Shown here: in pieces, positions 32,627 through 40,527 of the stretch
Position numbering within the stretch: the stretch's first letter is position 1
How the letters are laid out: each line of letters opens with the position of its first letter
NCBI GenBank assembly: GCA_947088155.1
Contig: CAMUFL010000010.1
Location: 1 to 45,044 of the forward strand
Direction of reading: 5' to 3'
Length of the DNA stretch: 45,044 bases
Origin: an uncultured Gardnerella sp.
GTDB taxonomy: Bacteria; Actinomycetota; Actinomycetes; Actinomycetales; Bifidobacteriaceae
Notes under the pieces: generated by a model
Told to the model about the DNA's origin: nothing
Database searches by the model: none
What the model saw: only the letters and a program-made list of their open reading frames with translations
Translations under genes and position numbers: made by a program

Positions 32627-32806
32627 GTGTGAGATAGGAATTGCTTGGTCGAGCAATATAAAAGCGGAGCGATAGTAATAATCTTTTTGATGAATAACTA
32701 TTTCCGCAAAAAAGTAAGTAAAAAACTAAACTTAACTATGCAACCGCTAAGTCCAAGTAAGGTATAAGAGCGGAGCGCTGCGAGATAAGTAATTCCTATC
32801 TCACAC
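32627..32806. mobile_element. MITE-like element E, copy 2
   Basis: A 180-bp element whose ends are GTGTGAGATAGGAATT and its exact reverse complement AATTCCTATCTCACAC. Compared with copy 1 the terminal bases differ in both arms at matching positions, so pairing is kept. The interior resembles copy 1. Confidence 0.75.
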
Positions 32807-32830
32807 AGCCACTTCAGAAACCCGCCAGCC

Positions 32831-32877
32831 AAACACCAGCCAATTCCCCGGCAAATGTTCCACAAATCAGCCAAAAC
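32831..32877 (+). repeat. 53-bp minisatellite M, single unit
   Basis: AATTCCCCGGCAAATGTTCC and ACAAATCAGCCAAAA form one unit between element E and the next H repeat. Confidence 0.65.
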
Positions 32878-33005
32878 GCTCGCGCGGGTAACGCGCTCGC
32901 TACGAAACTCGCGTTGGAAGTCCACTGGACTTCCAACTTAAGCGAGTTTCCGCTCCGAGTTGCCTTCGCGCGCTACGCTTTAAGCGCTTCGGCAGGTCGT
33001 CGCGC
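32878..33005 (+). repeat. Structured repeat H, copy 5
   Basis: It is almost the same as copy 4 (32041-32168), with the same outer and inner stems. It abuts the 3' end of the zeta-toxin gene region and could contribute to termination there. Confidence 0.85.
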
Positions 33006-33031
33006 GTGCGCAAACGCTTTGACCAAGATTG

Positions 33032-33823
33032 CTACTCATTAACGCTTAACGCTTTATCTAATTCTTTTAATCTACGTTTAGCGTGGCGAATCAACTTACG
33101 CTCATCAAGAGTTTTCCTACCAAAAAGCACATTCTTAAGAACACTAGCCGCAGTTATATTTGCAGAATTGTTTTTGCACAAAGCAGAATCATAAACACAT
33201 TCTTCATCTCGCTTGTAAATTTGAATCCTGTCAAATATTTTCGATTCTTCTAATTTACGCAAATTATCTACTATATTGTTCACGATATTATCGTGATGAT
33301 CCTTTGGAGTTGCCCTAGCACTTTTAGGATCTTCCAAATACATTTCCTTGTATCGAATAAGCGTACTAAGCCAAGACAATTCAGGTTTTGTTGCAATAAC
33401 AGCAAGAGAAACAGCATAACCGCGGCTTATCAACATCTTCGCAGTACTGCTAGGAACTTCAACACTTCGCAAAGTACCTTCAATTACAAGATTAAATTTT
33501 TTAGAACTCAACTCATCAATTAAACTTCTTACCATTCTTGAAGAAAAACTACTCGTATACTTAACACTTTCTTTACCATACTTATCCAGCAATTCGTCAT
33601 AATGAGGATGCTGAGTTCTATAACTATCGGCATCAAGAATAATTATGTTACCGCTAAACTCTTTTTGCTTTATCCTATGAATCGTAGTTTTGCCAGCGCC
33701 ACTTTGCCCACCAAGTAAAACTGCTTTAGGATGTAAAACTGCACGCTTATGCAATTGTAAAGAACGTAAATTCTTTAATAAGTAGCGAGTAAAATACTCT
33801 TCACTAAAATCTTCTATATCCAT
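33032..33823 (-). CDS. Zeta-toxin-family protein
   Basis: This 263-residue protein carries the P-loop GGQSGAGKTT at 38-47, preceded by HPKAVLL, and the later IILDADSYRTQHPHYD and LVIEGTLRSVEVPSS. This is the arrangement of zeta/PezT toxins, which phosphorylate UDP-N-acetylglucosamine and block cell wall synthesis. The acidic and arginine residues expected for sugar binding and catalysis seem present. It starts 42 bp after the XRE gene, the order antitoxin-toxin expected for PezAT-like modules. The ribosome binding site is weak (GTGAG), which would favour excess antitoxin. The function as a toxin is inferred from family. Confidence 0.88.
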   Translation of the reverse strand: MDIEDFSEEYFTRYLLKNLRSLQLHKRAVLHPKAVLLGGQSGAGKTTIHRIKQKEFSGNIIILDADSYRTQHPHYDELLDKYGKESVKYTSSFSSRMVRSLIDELSSKKFNLVIEGTLRSVEVPSSTAKMLISRGYAVSLAVIATKPELSWLSTLIRYKEMYLEDPKSARATPKDHHDNIVNNIVDNLRKLEESKIFDRIQIYKRDEECVYDSALCKNNSANITAASVLKNVLFGRKTLDERKLIRHAKRRLKELDKALSVNE

Positions 33824-33865
33824 AGCAAACTCACATTTACATACAGTCGCATATACGATTACTAG

Positions 33866-34336
33866 CTATTTTGTATTACAGCTCACAGCTTCAAGCACGC
33901 GCTCTACGCCATCTAAATACCCAACATAACTATTTATCTCTTCAAAATTCTTAGACGCATAAATCTTGGTATTAATTACATCCGATAAATCATCACTAAT
34001 CGCAATCCAGGCGTTAGAGGAATCATCAAATTTTATGCCCATACTATCTTCGTACTTATATAAGCGAGATAATAGCTTCGCGCCTCGCTCTTTTAACACT
34101 TCAATCTTCATATTCAGGTCATATTTATCTGATACAGATAATTCTTTTTCCTGAACGATGTCAAAAAATGAAACATTGAACTTATTGCAAATTTTATCTA
34201 TTAATCGAGTTGAAATAGCACTTTCGCCATTTTCGTATCGCACAATACTATTACGCGATACTCCTAATGCTTCAGCTAACTCTTGCTGGGTTAATTTTTC
34301 CGAACGACGCAACGCTCGAATATCCACTGAAACCAT
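33866..34336 (-). CDS. XRE-family regulator, probable antitoxin of the zeta toxin
   Basis: The 156-residue protein has an N-terminal helix-turn-helix of the Cro/XRE type (LRRSEKLTQQELAEALGVSR and NSIVRYENGES). The C-terminal part (about 70-156) is mostly helical, with no recognised domain. ATG 34336 is chosen because AGGGG lies 6 nt upstream; the in-frame ATG at 34363 lacks that. Gene order and type match PezA, which both represses its own promoter and neutralises PezT. In PezA the neutralising part is the C-terminal domain. Confidence 0.85.
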   Translation of the reverse strand: MVSVDIRALRRSEKLTQQELAEALGVSRNSIVRYENGESAISTRLIDKICNKFNVSFFDIVQEKELSVSDKYDLNMKIEVLKERGAKLLSRLYKYEDSMGIKFDDSSNAWIAISDDLSDVINTKIYASKNFEEINSYVGYLDGVERVLEAVSCNTK

Positions 34337-34355
34337 ACGTGTCCCCTTATATAAA

Positions 34356-34366
34356 CTATTCAATAG
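34356..34366. promoter_or_regulatory. Small palindrome before the antitoxin gene, possible operator
   Basis: CTATTCAATAG is an 11-bp palindrome centred on one base, 20 bp before the antitoxin start and next to TATATA on the minus strand. This is the place for an autoregulatory site of an XRE antitoxin, but no second copy was found. Confidence 0.35.
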
Positions 34367-34498
34367 CGATTAAATTTTAAGATTAGATTTTAAGACATTG
34401 CTACTTTGCAATTATACAATAAAAAACGTTAAATGCACCAATTTTGATGCAAACTTTTTGGATTGTAACGCAACTTTTATTTACTCGCGCGTATCAGA

Positions 34499-34570
34499 GC
34501 GCACAACGAAGCGCGTAACAGAGTGCATAACGAAGCGCGCAACAGAGGGCATAACAGAGAGCATAACAAA
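34499..34570. repeat. Six 12-bp tandem repeats (GCGCATAACGAA type)
   Basis: Six degenerate 12-bp units run from GCGCACAACGAA to GAGCATAACAAA and end at the arm of the hairpin described next. Positions 34367-34498 are the AT-rich upstream region of the antitoxin gene. Confidence 0.85.
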
Positions 34571-34616
34571 AGGCTTGGGAGGTGGTGCCCCTAGTAGCAC
34601 ACAATCCCAAGCCTTT
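34569..34616. other. Nested hairpin with loop CCCTAGTA, downstream of surface gene 2
   Basis: Perfect 12-bp outer arms AAAGGCTTGGGA and TCCCAAGCCTTT; inner stem GTGC/GCAC; loop CCCTAGTA. It shares the loop and layout, but not the stems, with 29572-29615. It may end transcripts from one or both sides. Positions 34617-34820 show nothing further. Confidence 0.6.
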
Positions 34617-34820
34617 AACAATCACAGCACTATTACTGTCCCTAGCAAAAACAGCGCTGTTTACCACCCTCAACAGTCAACTCGCAAAACCGGGCCACCA
34701 GAAATCACTGCGAAAAAAGGAAATTAGGCAAAACAGTAAAAACCAGTAACACGATTAGCAAGAAAACCTGCGGCCAAGAATCGAAAGAAGCCCGCCGCTG
34801 TTGAGTGTAAGTTTTATGAG

Positions 34821-34849
34821 GAGTGAGCGCACTATGCGCACGCTCACTC
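34821..34849 (-). terminator. Hairpin 28 bp after surface gene 2
   Basis: GAGTGAGCG and CGCTCACTC form a perfect 9-bp stem, as after surface gene 1. There is no T-run, so its strength is uncertain. Confidence 0.5.
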
Positions 34850-34877
34850 AGAGCACTAACGTGCAAACACGCGATGC

Positions 34878-36443
34878 TTAGTGACGGATCTTGCGAAGAG
34901 CAGCACCAACACCAGCGAGAACAGAAGCAGCAACAGCAGCCAAAGCTACAGTAGCACCAGTCTGGCCGAGCTTCTTCTTAGCATTCTCACCAGCATTGTT
35001 CTTCTTCTTGCCACCGTTTTCACCAGCAGCAGCCTTAGCACCAGCAGCAGCGGCAGCACCGTTAGCAGCAGCGGCAGCGCCAGTCTTACCAGCCTGAGCA
35101 GCAGCAGCGGCAAGCTTACCAGCAGCAGCCTTACCCTCTGGAGAGAACACGTCAACAGGAGCATCCGCAAGATTCCTTGGATCTGGGAAGCCCTTAACAG
35201 CAGAAGCCTCAACCTTCACAGCGGCAAGGTACGCATTAGCATACTGAGCCTTAGCAGCATTAAGAGCCTTACCAGCCTTATCAAGCTTAGCCTTCTTCTC
35301 ATCACGAGTCTTCTTAGCATCAGCATACTCGTGAGAAGCATAAGCCTGAGCCAAAGCCACAGCATTATCAAGATCAGCCTTAGCAGCCTTACCAGCATCA
35401 GTATCAGCCTTACCAGCTAACACGAAGTTGTTCTGATAATTATCGTTAGCAGCCTTAACCTGAGCATTCAAGCTATTAAGCTGAGTCTCAGCCGCATCAT
35501 ACTTAGCCTGAGCATCCTTAAGCTCATTAAAAGCAGTACCATAAACAGCAGCAGACTCGTTGTAAGCAACATTAGCATGCATCAAAACACCAGAAGCCTG
35601 AGCAACATTTGGAAGAACAGATGGAGTTACAGGACCAGGAGTTACTGGAGTTGGGTCTGCTGGATTTGGCTTAACTGGATTTGGCTTAGGAGCCTCAGGC
35701 TTGCACTGAAGATCAGCCAAAGCCTTCTTATCAGCCTTCAACTGATCCTTAGCAGCCTTCAAAGTAGCCTCGGCAGCAGCAACACGATCCTTAGCTGCAG
35801 CAATAGCACCATCATTCTCAGTATCAAAATTAGTCTGAGCAGTCTGCAAAGCCTTAGCAGTAGTACGATCGGCAGGATTATCAGGACTATTTGTGTTAGC
35901 ATTAGCACCGAAGTACTTAGTCTGAGACTTAGTCAAAGCAGCAGCAAGCTTCTTACGGGTATTAATCTGATCCTGAGTAAGGTCATCACTCTTCTGATCT
36001 TTATTGTACTCTTCCTTCGCATCCTTAGCAGACTTATCATCATGCTTAGCCAAATATGCCTTGACATAAGCTGCTTCATCATCATCTGCAGCCTTCTTAT
36101 CAGCCTCATACTGAGCCTTAGCAGCATCATTCTTAGCCTTAGCAGAATTAAGAGCAAGCTGCAAAGGAACAAGATTATCAACAGTTTCTTTCCTAAGCGC
36201 TGACTTAGCCTTATCAAGCTCCTTACGAGCAGTCTTGACATCATCGTTATCATCTTCAATAGCTGCCTTAGCAGAGAGAAGCTCATTTTCAGTAGCAGGA
36301 GTGCACTCTTCAGCCTTCTTCTCAGTCTTTTCGGTCTTAGCAGCATCCTTAGCAGCCTCAGCGAATGCTGGAGCAGCAAAAGCCAAGCCGGAGAGGAGGG
36401 TGGCGCCAGCAGCGAATGCGGCGATAGCCTTCTTATTCAACAT
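34878..36443 (-). CDS. Sortase-type surface protein 2, paralogue of surface protein 1
   Basis: The product has 521 residues from ATG 36443, which has AAAGGA upstream. The signal peptide (AGATLLSGLAFAAPAFA) and the C-terminal part from about NAKAQYA onward, including LGQTG, the hydrophobic stretch and RKIRH, are near copies of protein 1. The central coiled-coil-like region is different and Lys/Asp/Glu-rich. A Pro-rich segment (KPNPVKPNPADPTPVTPGPV) lies near residue 280, where protein 1 has its Gly-rich segment. The shared ends and different middle suggest gene conversion or cassette exchange. A cell-wall location is likely but depends on whether LGQTG is recognised by a sortase. Confidence 0.88.
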   Translation of the reverse strand: MLNKKAIAAFAAGATLLSGLAFAAPAFAEAAKDAAKTEKTEKKAEECTPATENELLSAKAAIEDDNDDVKTARKELDKAKSALRKETVDNLVPLQLALNSAKAKNDAAKAQYEADKKAADDDEAAYVKAYLAKHDDKSAKDAKEEYNKDQKSDDLTQDQINTRKKLAAALTKSQTKYFGANANTNSPDNPADRTTAKALQTAQTNFDTENDGAIAAAKDRVAAAEATLKAAKDQLKADKKALADLQCKPEAPKPNPVKPNPADPTPVTPGPVTPSVLPNVAQASGVLMHANVAYNESAAVYGTAFNELKDAQAKYDAAETQLNSLNAQVKAANDNYQNNFVLAGKADTDAGKAAKADLDNAVALAQAYASHEYADAKKTRDEKKAKLDKAGKALNAAKAQYANAYLAAVKVEASAVKGFPDPRNLADAPVDVFSPEGKAAAGKLAAAAAQAGKTGAAAAANGAAAAAGAKAAAGENGGKKKNNAGENAKKKLGQTGATVALAAVAASVLAGVGAALRKIRH

Positions 36444-36549
36444 AATATTTTCCTTTCTTCTTCTCCTTCGCGTATTGCGAAGAAAAAATTCAAAATCCAC
36501 ATTTTGTGGATAACTTTCTAATCAGAGCATCTGGTTGAAAGCTGTTATT

Positions 36550-36581
36550 AACATACCCCCCCCCCCGTTCGAAAAAGTCAA
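36550..36581 (-). promoter_or_regulatory. Promoter of surface gene 2 with an 11-bp G tract in the spacer
   Basis: TTGACT (36576-36581), a 20-bp spacer with eleven G (36556-36566 as C on the plus strand) and TATGTT (36550-36555). Box positions and tract length equal those of surface gene 1. The leader also contains TTATCCACA, a DnaA-box-like nonamer; copy 1 has TTATTCACA. Confidence 0.75.
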
Positions 36582-36845
36582 GCCTCAACATGCCGTCCAT
36601 GCACAAAAAATGTTGATAACTTTCCTAAAATAATCCAGAATAACTAAATAAAAGCGTAAATAATACTGTTCTCACGCTGCATTATCGTAAAATATACTAA
36701 TTTCAAGGTTTTCAAAGATTTTTCCCAGAAAACTCTCAGGAAACTCCCTCAAACTCCCCCACTCCACCCCCAAACCCTTGCAATCTCAACGTTTTCTACT
36801 CAACACGCCGACCCCTGCATCCAACGCGCACCACTCGCACCCAAC
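36556..36845. repeat. Duplicated upstream block, copy 2
   Basis: 290 bp matching 31751-32040. It ends CGCACCCAAC, then goes directly into AGCGACAAAAGCC of a 53-bp repeat unit. It marks a recent duplication or conversion of the surface gene control region. Confidence 0.9.
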
Positions 36846-36934
36846 AGCGACAAAAGCCGGGTAATTCCCTGGCAAATGTTCCACAAAAATGCCAACGCAG
36901 CTACAAATGCCGGAGAAAAAACTCCCGTAAATGT
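36846..36934 (+). repeat. 53-bp minisatellite M, array 4
   Basis: About two units: AGCGACAAAAGCCGGGTAAT then CCTGGCAAATGTTCC, and GCTACAAATGCCGGAG then CCCGTAAATGTTTC. The second unit is more diverged and has small insertions and deletions. Confidence 0.75.
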
Positions 36935-36942
36935 TTCAGTAG

Positions 36943-37067
36943 CTTTGCAGTTGTGCTTTGCAAACGCTGAGTACTTGCTGTTCAAAGAACACTAGCGCTT
37001 ATGCTGCTGCACACACCACACCAGACGCACCTACCCAACCAAAAAACAACGGTGGGTGAATTAACAA
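36943..37067. repeat. Module X, copy 4
   Basis: The stretch starts GCTTTGCAGTTGTGCTTTGC and holds GAGTACTTGCTG and ACTAGCGCTTATGCTGCTGC. It again directly follows a 53-bp repeat unit and precedes element E. Confidence 0.7.
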
Positions 37068-37247
37068 GTGAGGGGTGGGTGTTGCTTGGTCGAGCAATAT
37101 AAAAGCGGAGCGATAGTAATATCTTTTTGATAAATAACTATTTTTGAAAAGAAAGTAAGTAAAAAACTAAACTTAACTATGCAACCTTTAAGTCTAAATA
37201 AGGTATAAGAGCGTAGCGCTGCGAGACAAGTAACACCCACCACTCAC
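37068..37247. mobile_element. MITE-like element E, copy 3
   Basis: A 180-bp element with ends GTGAGGGGTGGGTGTTGCTT and, on the other side, AAGTAACACCCACCACTCAC. The arms are quite different from copies 1 and 2 (GGTGGGTGTT in place of ATAGGAATT) but still pair with each other. Confidence 0.75.
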
Positions 37248-37305
37248 AACCACATAAGAAACCCGCCTGCCAATTCCCCCGGCAAATGTTCCAAAAAAAC
37301 AAAAA

Positions 37306-37333
37306 GCCTCTTGACGAATAATCGCCAAGAGGC
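37306..37333 (-). terminator. Rho-independent terminator of pgi
   Basis: GCCTCTTG and CAAGAGGC form the stem; the minus-strand continuation is TTTTTGTTTTTTT. It is a classical terminator about 90 bp beyond the pgi stop. A lone 53-bp repeat fragment (CCCCCGGCAAATGTTCC) lies just beyond, at 37276-37292. Confidence 0.92.
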
Positions 37334-37350
37334 CTATAAACTAGCAGTCG

Positions 37351-37415
37351 CTAAATAAAACTGTTAAATAAAACAGCTAAACAAAACAGCTAAATAAAAC
37401 TGCTAAACAAAACTG
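37351..37415. repeat. Five 13-bp tandem repeats (CTAAATAAAACTG)
   Basis: Five units of CTAAATAAAACTG with single-base variants lie between the pgi stop codon and its terminator, so they would be in the 3' end of the transcript. Confidence 0.92.
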
Positions 37416-37423
37416 CCACGCAA

Positions 37424-39118
37424 CTACTTGCGATGCGCGCGGTAGAAGCGAATCAAGCTCTGCGTAGAAGCATCCTGAGCTGCCAAAGCTTCATCATCCT
37501 TAGAGATTGCAGGAGTAATCTGCTTTGCAAGCTGCTTGCCAAGCTCCACACCCCACTGATCGTAGGAATCCAAGCCCCACACAGTGCCTTCAACGAAGGT
37601 AATGTGCTCGTAGAGAGCAATAAGCTCGCCCAGGCTAAATGGAGTCAAAGCATCGCCGAAAATGGACGTGGTTGGACGGTTGCCCTTGAACACGCGAGCT
37701 GGCACAATCTCCTCTGGGGTGCCTTCAGCGCGAACTTCATCAGCAGTCTTGCCGAAAGCAAGAGCCTTAGTCTGTGCAAGATAGTTGCCCAAGAACAGCT
37801 CGTGCACATCCTGATCGCCATCCTTAGTAGGATTTGGCGTGTTCACGAAAGCAATGAAATCAGCTGGAATAAGCTGAGTGCCCTGGTGAATCAACTGGTA
37901 GAAAGCGTGCTGGCCGTTGGTGCCTGGCTCACCCCAGAAGATTTCGCCGGTTTCGCTTGTTACAGGAGCGCCGTCCCAGCGCACAGACTTACCGTTGGAT
38001 TCCATGGTGAGCTGCTGCAAATAAGCTGGGAAGCGGTGCAAGTACTGATCGTATGGAAGCACAGCGTGAGAAGCAACCTTGTAGAAGTTGCGATACCAAA
38101 CGTTGAGCATACCGAGAAGCACAACAACGTTCTTCTCGAATGGAGTCTCAGCGAAGTAAGTATCGATTGCGTGGAAGCCCTTCAAGAACTCTTCGAAGCG
38201 CTCTGGACCGAGAACAACAGCCAAAGAAGTGCCGACAGCGGAATCCACAGAGTAACGACCGCCAACCCAGCTCCAGAAGCCAAAAGCGTTGGTTGGGTTG
38301 ATGCCGAACTCTTCAACCTTTTCGAGGTTGGTGGAAACAGCCACGAAGTGCTTAGCAACAGCTTCAGCCTTCTTTGCGTCGCTACCGTCAATAGCACCGC
38401 TCTCCTGAAGCTTGTTAAGCAACCAGGTACGAGCGGTACGAGCGTTGGTCAAAGTTTCCAAAGTGGTGAAAGTCTTGGAAACAATGATGAACAAAGTGGT
38501 TTCTGGATCCAAATCCTTGGTCTTTTCGGCCATGTCGTTTGGATCAATGTTAGAAACGTAGCGAGCGCTAATGCCAGCGTCGGCGTACGGCTTCAAAGCT
38601 TCGTAAACCATAACCGGACCCAAATCAGAACCGCCGATACCAATGTTTACAACGGTCTTAATGGTCTTGCCGGTAACGCCCTTCCATTCGCCGGAGCGAA
38701 CCTTGTTGGCGAAATCGTAAATGCGGCCTAATACTTCGCGAACGTCGGCAACGGTGTCTTGACCGTCAACCATAAACTTGCCAGCGTCCTCAGCTGGGCG
38801 ACGCAAAGCAGTGTGCAACACTGCACGATCCTCAGTATTGTTAATGTGCACGCCGGTGTACATTGCCTTAGTGCGCTCGTCAAGCTTTACAGCCTTTGCC
38901 AAGTCTGCGAAAAGCTTAAGCGTTTCTGGCTTAATCAAATTCTTAGAAAGATCGAAGTGGAGATCTCCAGCTTCGAAGCTCAACTTATCCACGCGATTTG
39001 CATCCTCAGCAAACCACTTCTTCAAGCAGACACCTTCAGCCTGCAACTCGTCGTAATGCTTCTGCAGAGCAGCCCATTCTGGGGTTTTTACGGCGTCAAC
39101 TGGCGGATTGATGGCCAT
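37424..39118 (-). CDS. pgi: Glucose-6-phosphate isomerase
   Basis: It interconverts glucose 6-phosphate and fructose 6-phosphate, feeding the bifid shunt in this family of bacteria. With ATG 39118 it has 564 residues. Family motifs are NIGIGGSDLGPVMVYEAL, SKTFTTLETLTNA, GGRYSVDSAVGTS, MESNGKSV, GTNGQHAFYQLIHQGTQ and DQWGVELGKQLA. The upstream in-frame extension to 39250 is rejected because the family begins at MAINPPVDAVKTPEW and AAAGGA lies before that ATG. A single-gene unit with its own terminator. Confidence 0.97.
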   Translation of the reverse strand: MAINPPVDAVKTPEWAALQKHYDELQAEGVCLKKWFAEDANRVDKLSFEAGDLHFDLSKNLIKPETLKLFADLAKAVKLDERTKAMYTGVHINNTEDRAVLHTALRRPAEDAGKFMVDGQDTVADVREVLGRIYDFANKVRSGEWKGVTGKTIKTVVNIGIGGSDLGPVMVYEALKPYADAGISARYVSNIDPNDMAEKTKDLDPETTLFIIVSKTFTTLETLTNARTARTWLLNKLQESGAIDGSDAKKAEAVAKHFVAVSTNLEKVEEFGINPTNAFGFWSWVGGRYSVDSAVGTSLAVVLGPERFEEFLKGFHAIDTYFAETPFEKNVVVLLGMLNVWYRNFYKVASHAVLPYDQYLHRFPAYLQQLTMESNGKSVRWDGAPVTSETGEIFWGEPGTNGQHAFYQLIHQGTQLIPADFIAFVNTPNPTKDGDQDVHELFLGNYLAQTKALAFGKTADEVRAEGTPEEIVPARVFKGNRPTTSIFGDALTPFSLGELIALYEHITFVEGTVWGLDSYDQWGVELGKQLAKQITPAISKDDEALAAQDASTQSLIRFYRAHRK

Positions 39119-39349
39119 TAGTTTTGGTCCTTTCATTTCTTTAACTGATGCGACAGCAATTGTCGCTATCATCCACTTCACAAGATACTCACAAAAGCAG
39201 ACAGAAACACGCGAAGCTGAACATAAAAACGAACACACTAATACCCACATTTATTATATAGTGTGCGGCGCGCCCGACTGGACAAATACTAAAATATGAT
39301 ATATAGTATTTGATTTGTGCGCGAGTCGCGAATGCGTCTCGGGCTACAT

Positions 39350-39422
39350 GCCGCTTTAGCTCAGTCGGTAGAGCGTCTCCCTCGTAATGAGAAGGTCGAC
39401 AGTTCGATTCTGTCAAGCGGCT
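39350..39422 (+). tRNA. tRNA-Thr (CGU anticodon)
   Basis: 73 nt. The acceptor GCCGCTT pairs perfectly with AAGCGGC and the discriminator is T. The anticodon loop CTCGTAA has CGT at 39383-39385. The T-loop is TTCGATT. Between it and the next tRNA lies a degenerate repeat of GATTTGCGTTACGCGAGTT (39460-39545). Confidence 0.97.
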
Positions 39423-39563
39423 CTCGACTCATTCGAGCGCGTTAATACTTTTGATTTTATGCTGATTTGCGTTATGCAGTTAGTCTGCGTTACGCGAGTT
39501 AGTTTGCGTTGATTTGCGTTACGCGAGTTGATTTGTGTTGTGCGCTCAACATTATGAGCCAAT

Positions 39564-39644
39564 GCGCGAGTGGCGGAATGGTAGACGCGCAGGATTTAGG
39601 TTCCTGTGTCTTACGACGTGTGGGTTCAAGTCCCATCTCGCGCA
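39564..39644 (+). tRNA. tRNA-Leu (UAG anticodon)
   Basis: 81 nt. The acceptor GCGCGAG pairs with CTCGCGC and the discriminator is A. The anticodon loop TTTAGGT has TAG at 39597-39599. There is a variable arm (TGTCTTACGACG) and the T-loop TTCAAGT. Confidence 0.97.
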
Positions 39645-39776
39645 CGTAATCTTAAGTCGCTTTTACGCTTATTTTTTACGATTATTTCGCGCTTTTACAC
39701 AATACTTTCGTAATATTTACGCTTATTCGCTATTATTTCGCAATAATTACGCACTTACTCAGTAATACTTCCGCAC

Positions 39777-40463
39777 TTACTCAGTAATAAACAACGCCTG
39801 CAATTCCGGCAAAAGCGCGCGCAAAGCCTGGCCGCGGTGCGAAATAGCGTTCTTCTCTTCCTGAGTCAACTCTGCGCTAGTCAAACCTTCCATTTGCACA
39901 CCGTCACGAATCGGCTGCTTATCCGGCACAAAAAGCGGATCGTAACCAAAACCGTTAGTCCCACGCTCCTCGCGAATAAGCCTGCCAACCATCTCCCCAA
40001 CTCGCACAGTTTCAAACCCGCGCGTGTGAGACATAACGCTACCTTCCGGCACTTCGCTGCAATCATTAGGAATTGCGAGCGCAGCAGCGCAACGGAAACG
40101 CGCAGTACGGCACTGGTCTGGAATATCCAAAAGCTGCTTCAAAAGAAGCTCATTATTAGCCTTGTCATCCCCGTGAACACCGCTCCACCTAGCAGACAAA
40201 ATGCCAGGAGCAGCGCCAAGCACGTCCACAATAAGACCAGAATCGTCGGCAATAGCAGGCAAACCGGTTCTTGAAGCAACGTCGCGAGCCTTAAGCAACG
40301 CATTCTGCTCAAAAGTAACCCCCGTTTCCACAGGGTCCGGCAAACCAAGCGAGCCGGCAGTAACTAAATCAAACTGATTCGCTAATTGCGCCAGCTGCTC
40401 CTGCAAAATGCACTTAATTTCAACGAGTTTTCCCTCATTATGTGTTGCCACAACAAGTTTCAC
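39777..40463 (-). CDS. rdgB: RdgB/HAM1-family non-canonical purine NTP pyrophosphatase
   Basis: It hydrolyses ITP, dITP and XTP and so keeps deaminated purines out of nucleic acids. At 228 residues it shows the starting motif VVATHNEGKLVEIK, then DDSGLIVD, ARWSGVHGDDKANN, ERGTNGFGYDPLFVP and ISHRGQALRAL. These cover substrate binding and the catalytic aspartate. The stop codon lies in the second copy of a CGCACTTACTCAGTAAT duplication (39750-39788), so the C-terminal residues are repeat-derived. It follows rph by 64 bp, an order common in bacteria. Confidence 0.95.
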   Translation of the reverse strand: MKLVVATHNEGKLVEIKCILQEQLAQLANQFDLVTAGSLGLPDPVETGVTFEQNALLKARDVASRTGLPAIADDSGLIVDVLGAAPGILSARWSGVHGDDKANNELLLKQLLDIPDQCRTARFRCAAALAIPNDCSEVPEGSVMSHTRGFETVRVGEMVGRLIREERGTNGFGYDPLFVPDKQPIRDGVQMEGLTSAELTQEEKNAISHRGQALRALLPELQALFITE

Positions 40464-40527
40464 GCCCGCTCTCCTTCAATCTATCTACTATTTTTATATT
40501 TACTATTTTTATATATACGCTATTTAG

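Noticed and set aside
36500..36515. DnaA-box-like TTATCCACA as a sign of a replication origin
   Set aside because: Only isolated boxes occur, in the leader of the surface genes, with no dnaA, dnaN or cluster of boxes nearby.
37433..38731. 432-residue plus-strand ORF
   Set aside because: It lies fully antisense to pgi and has no expression signals.
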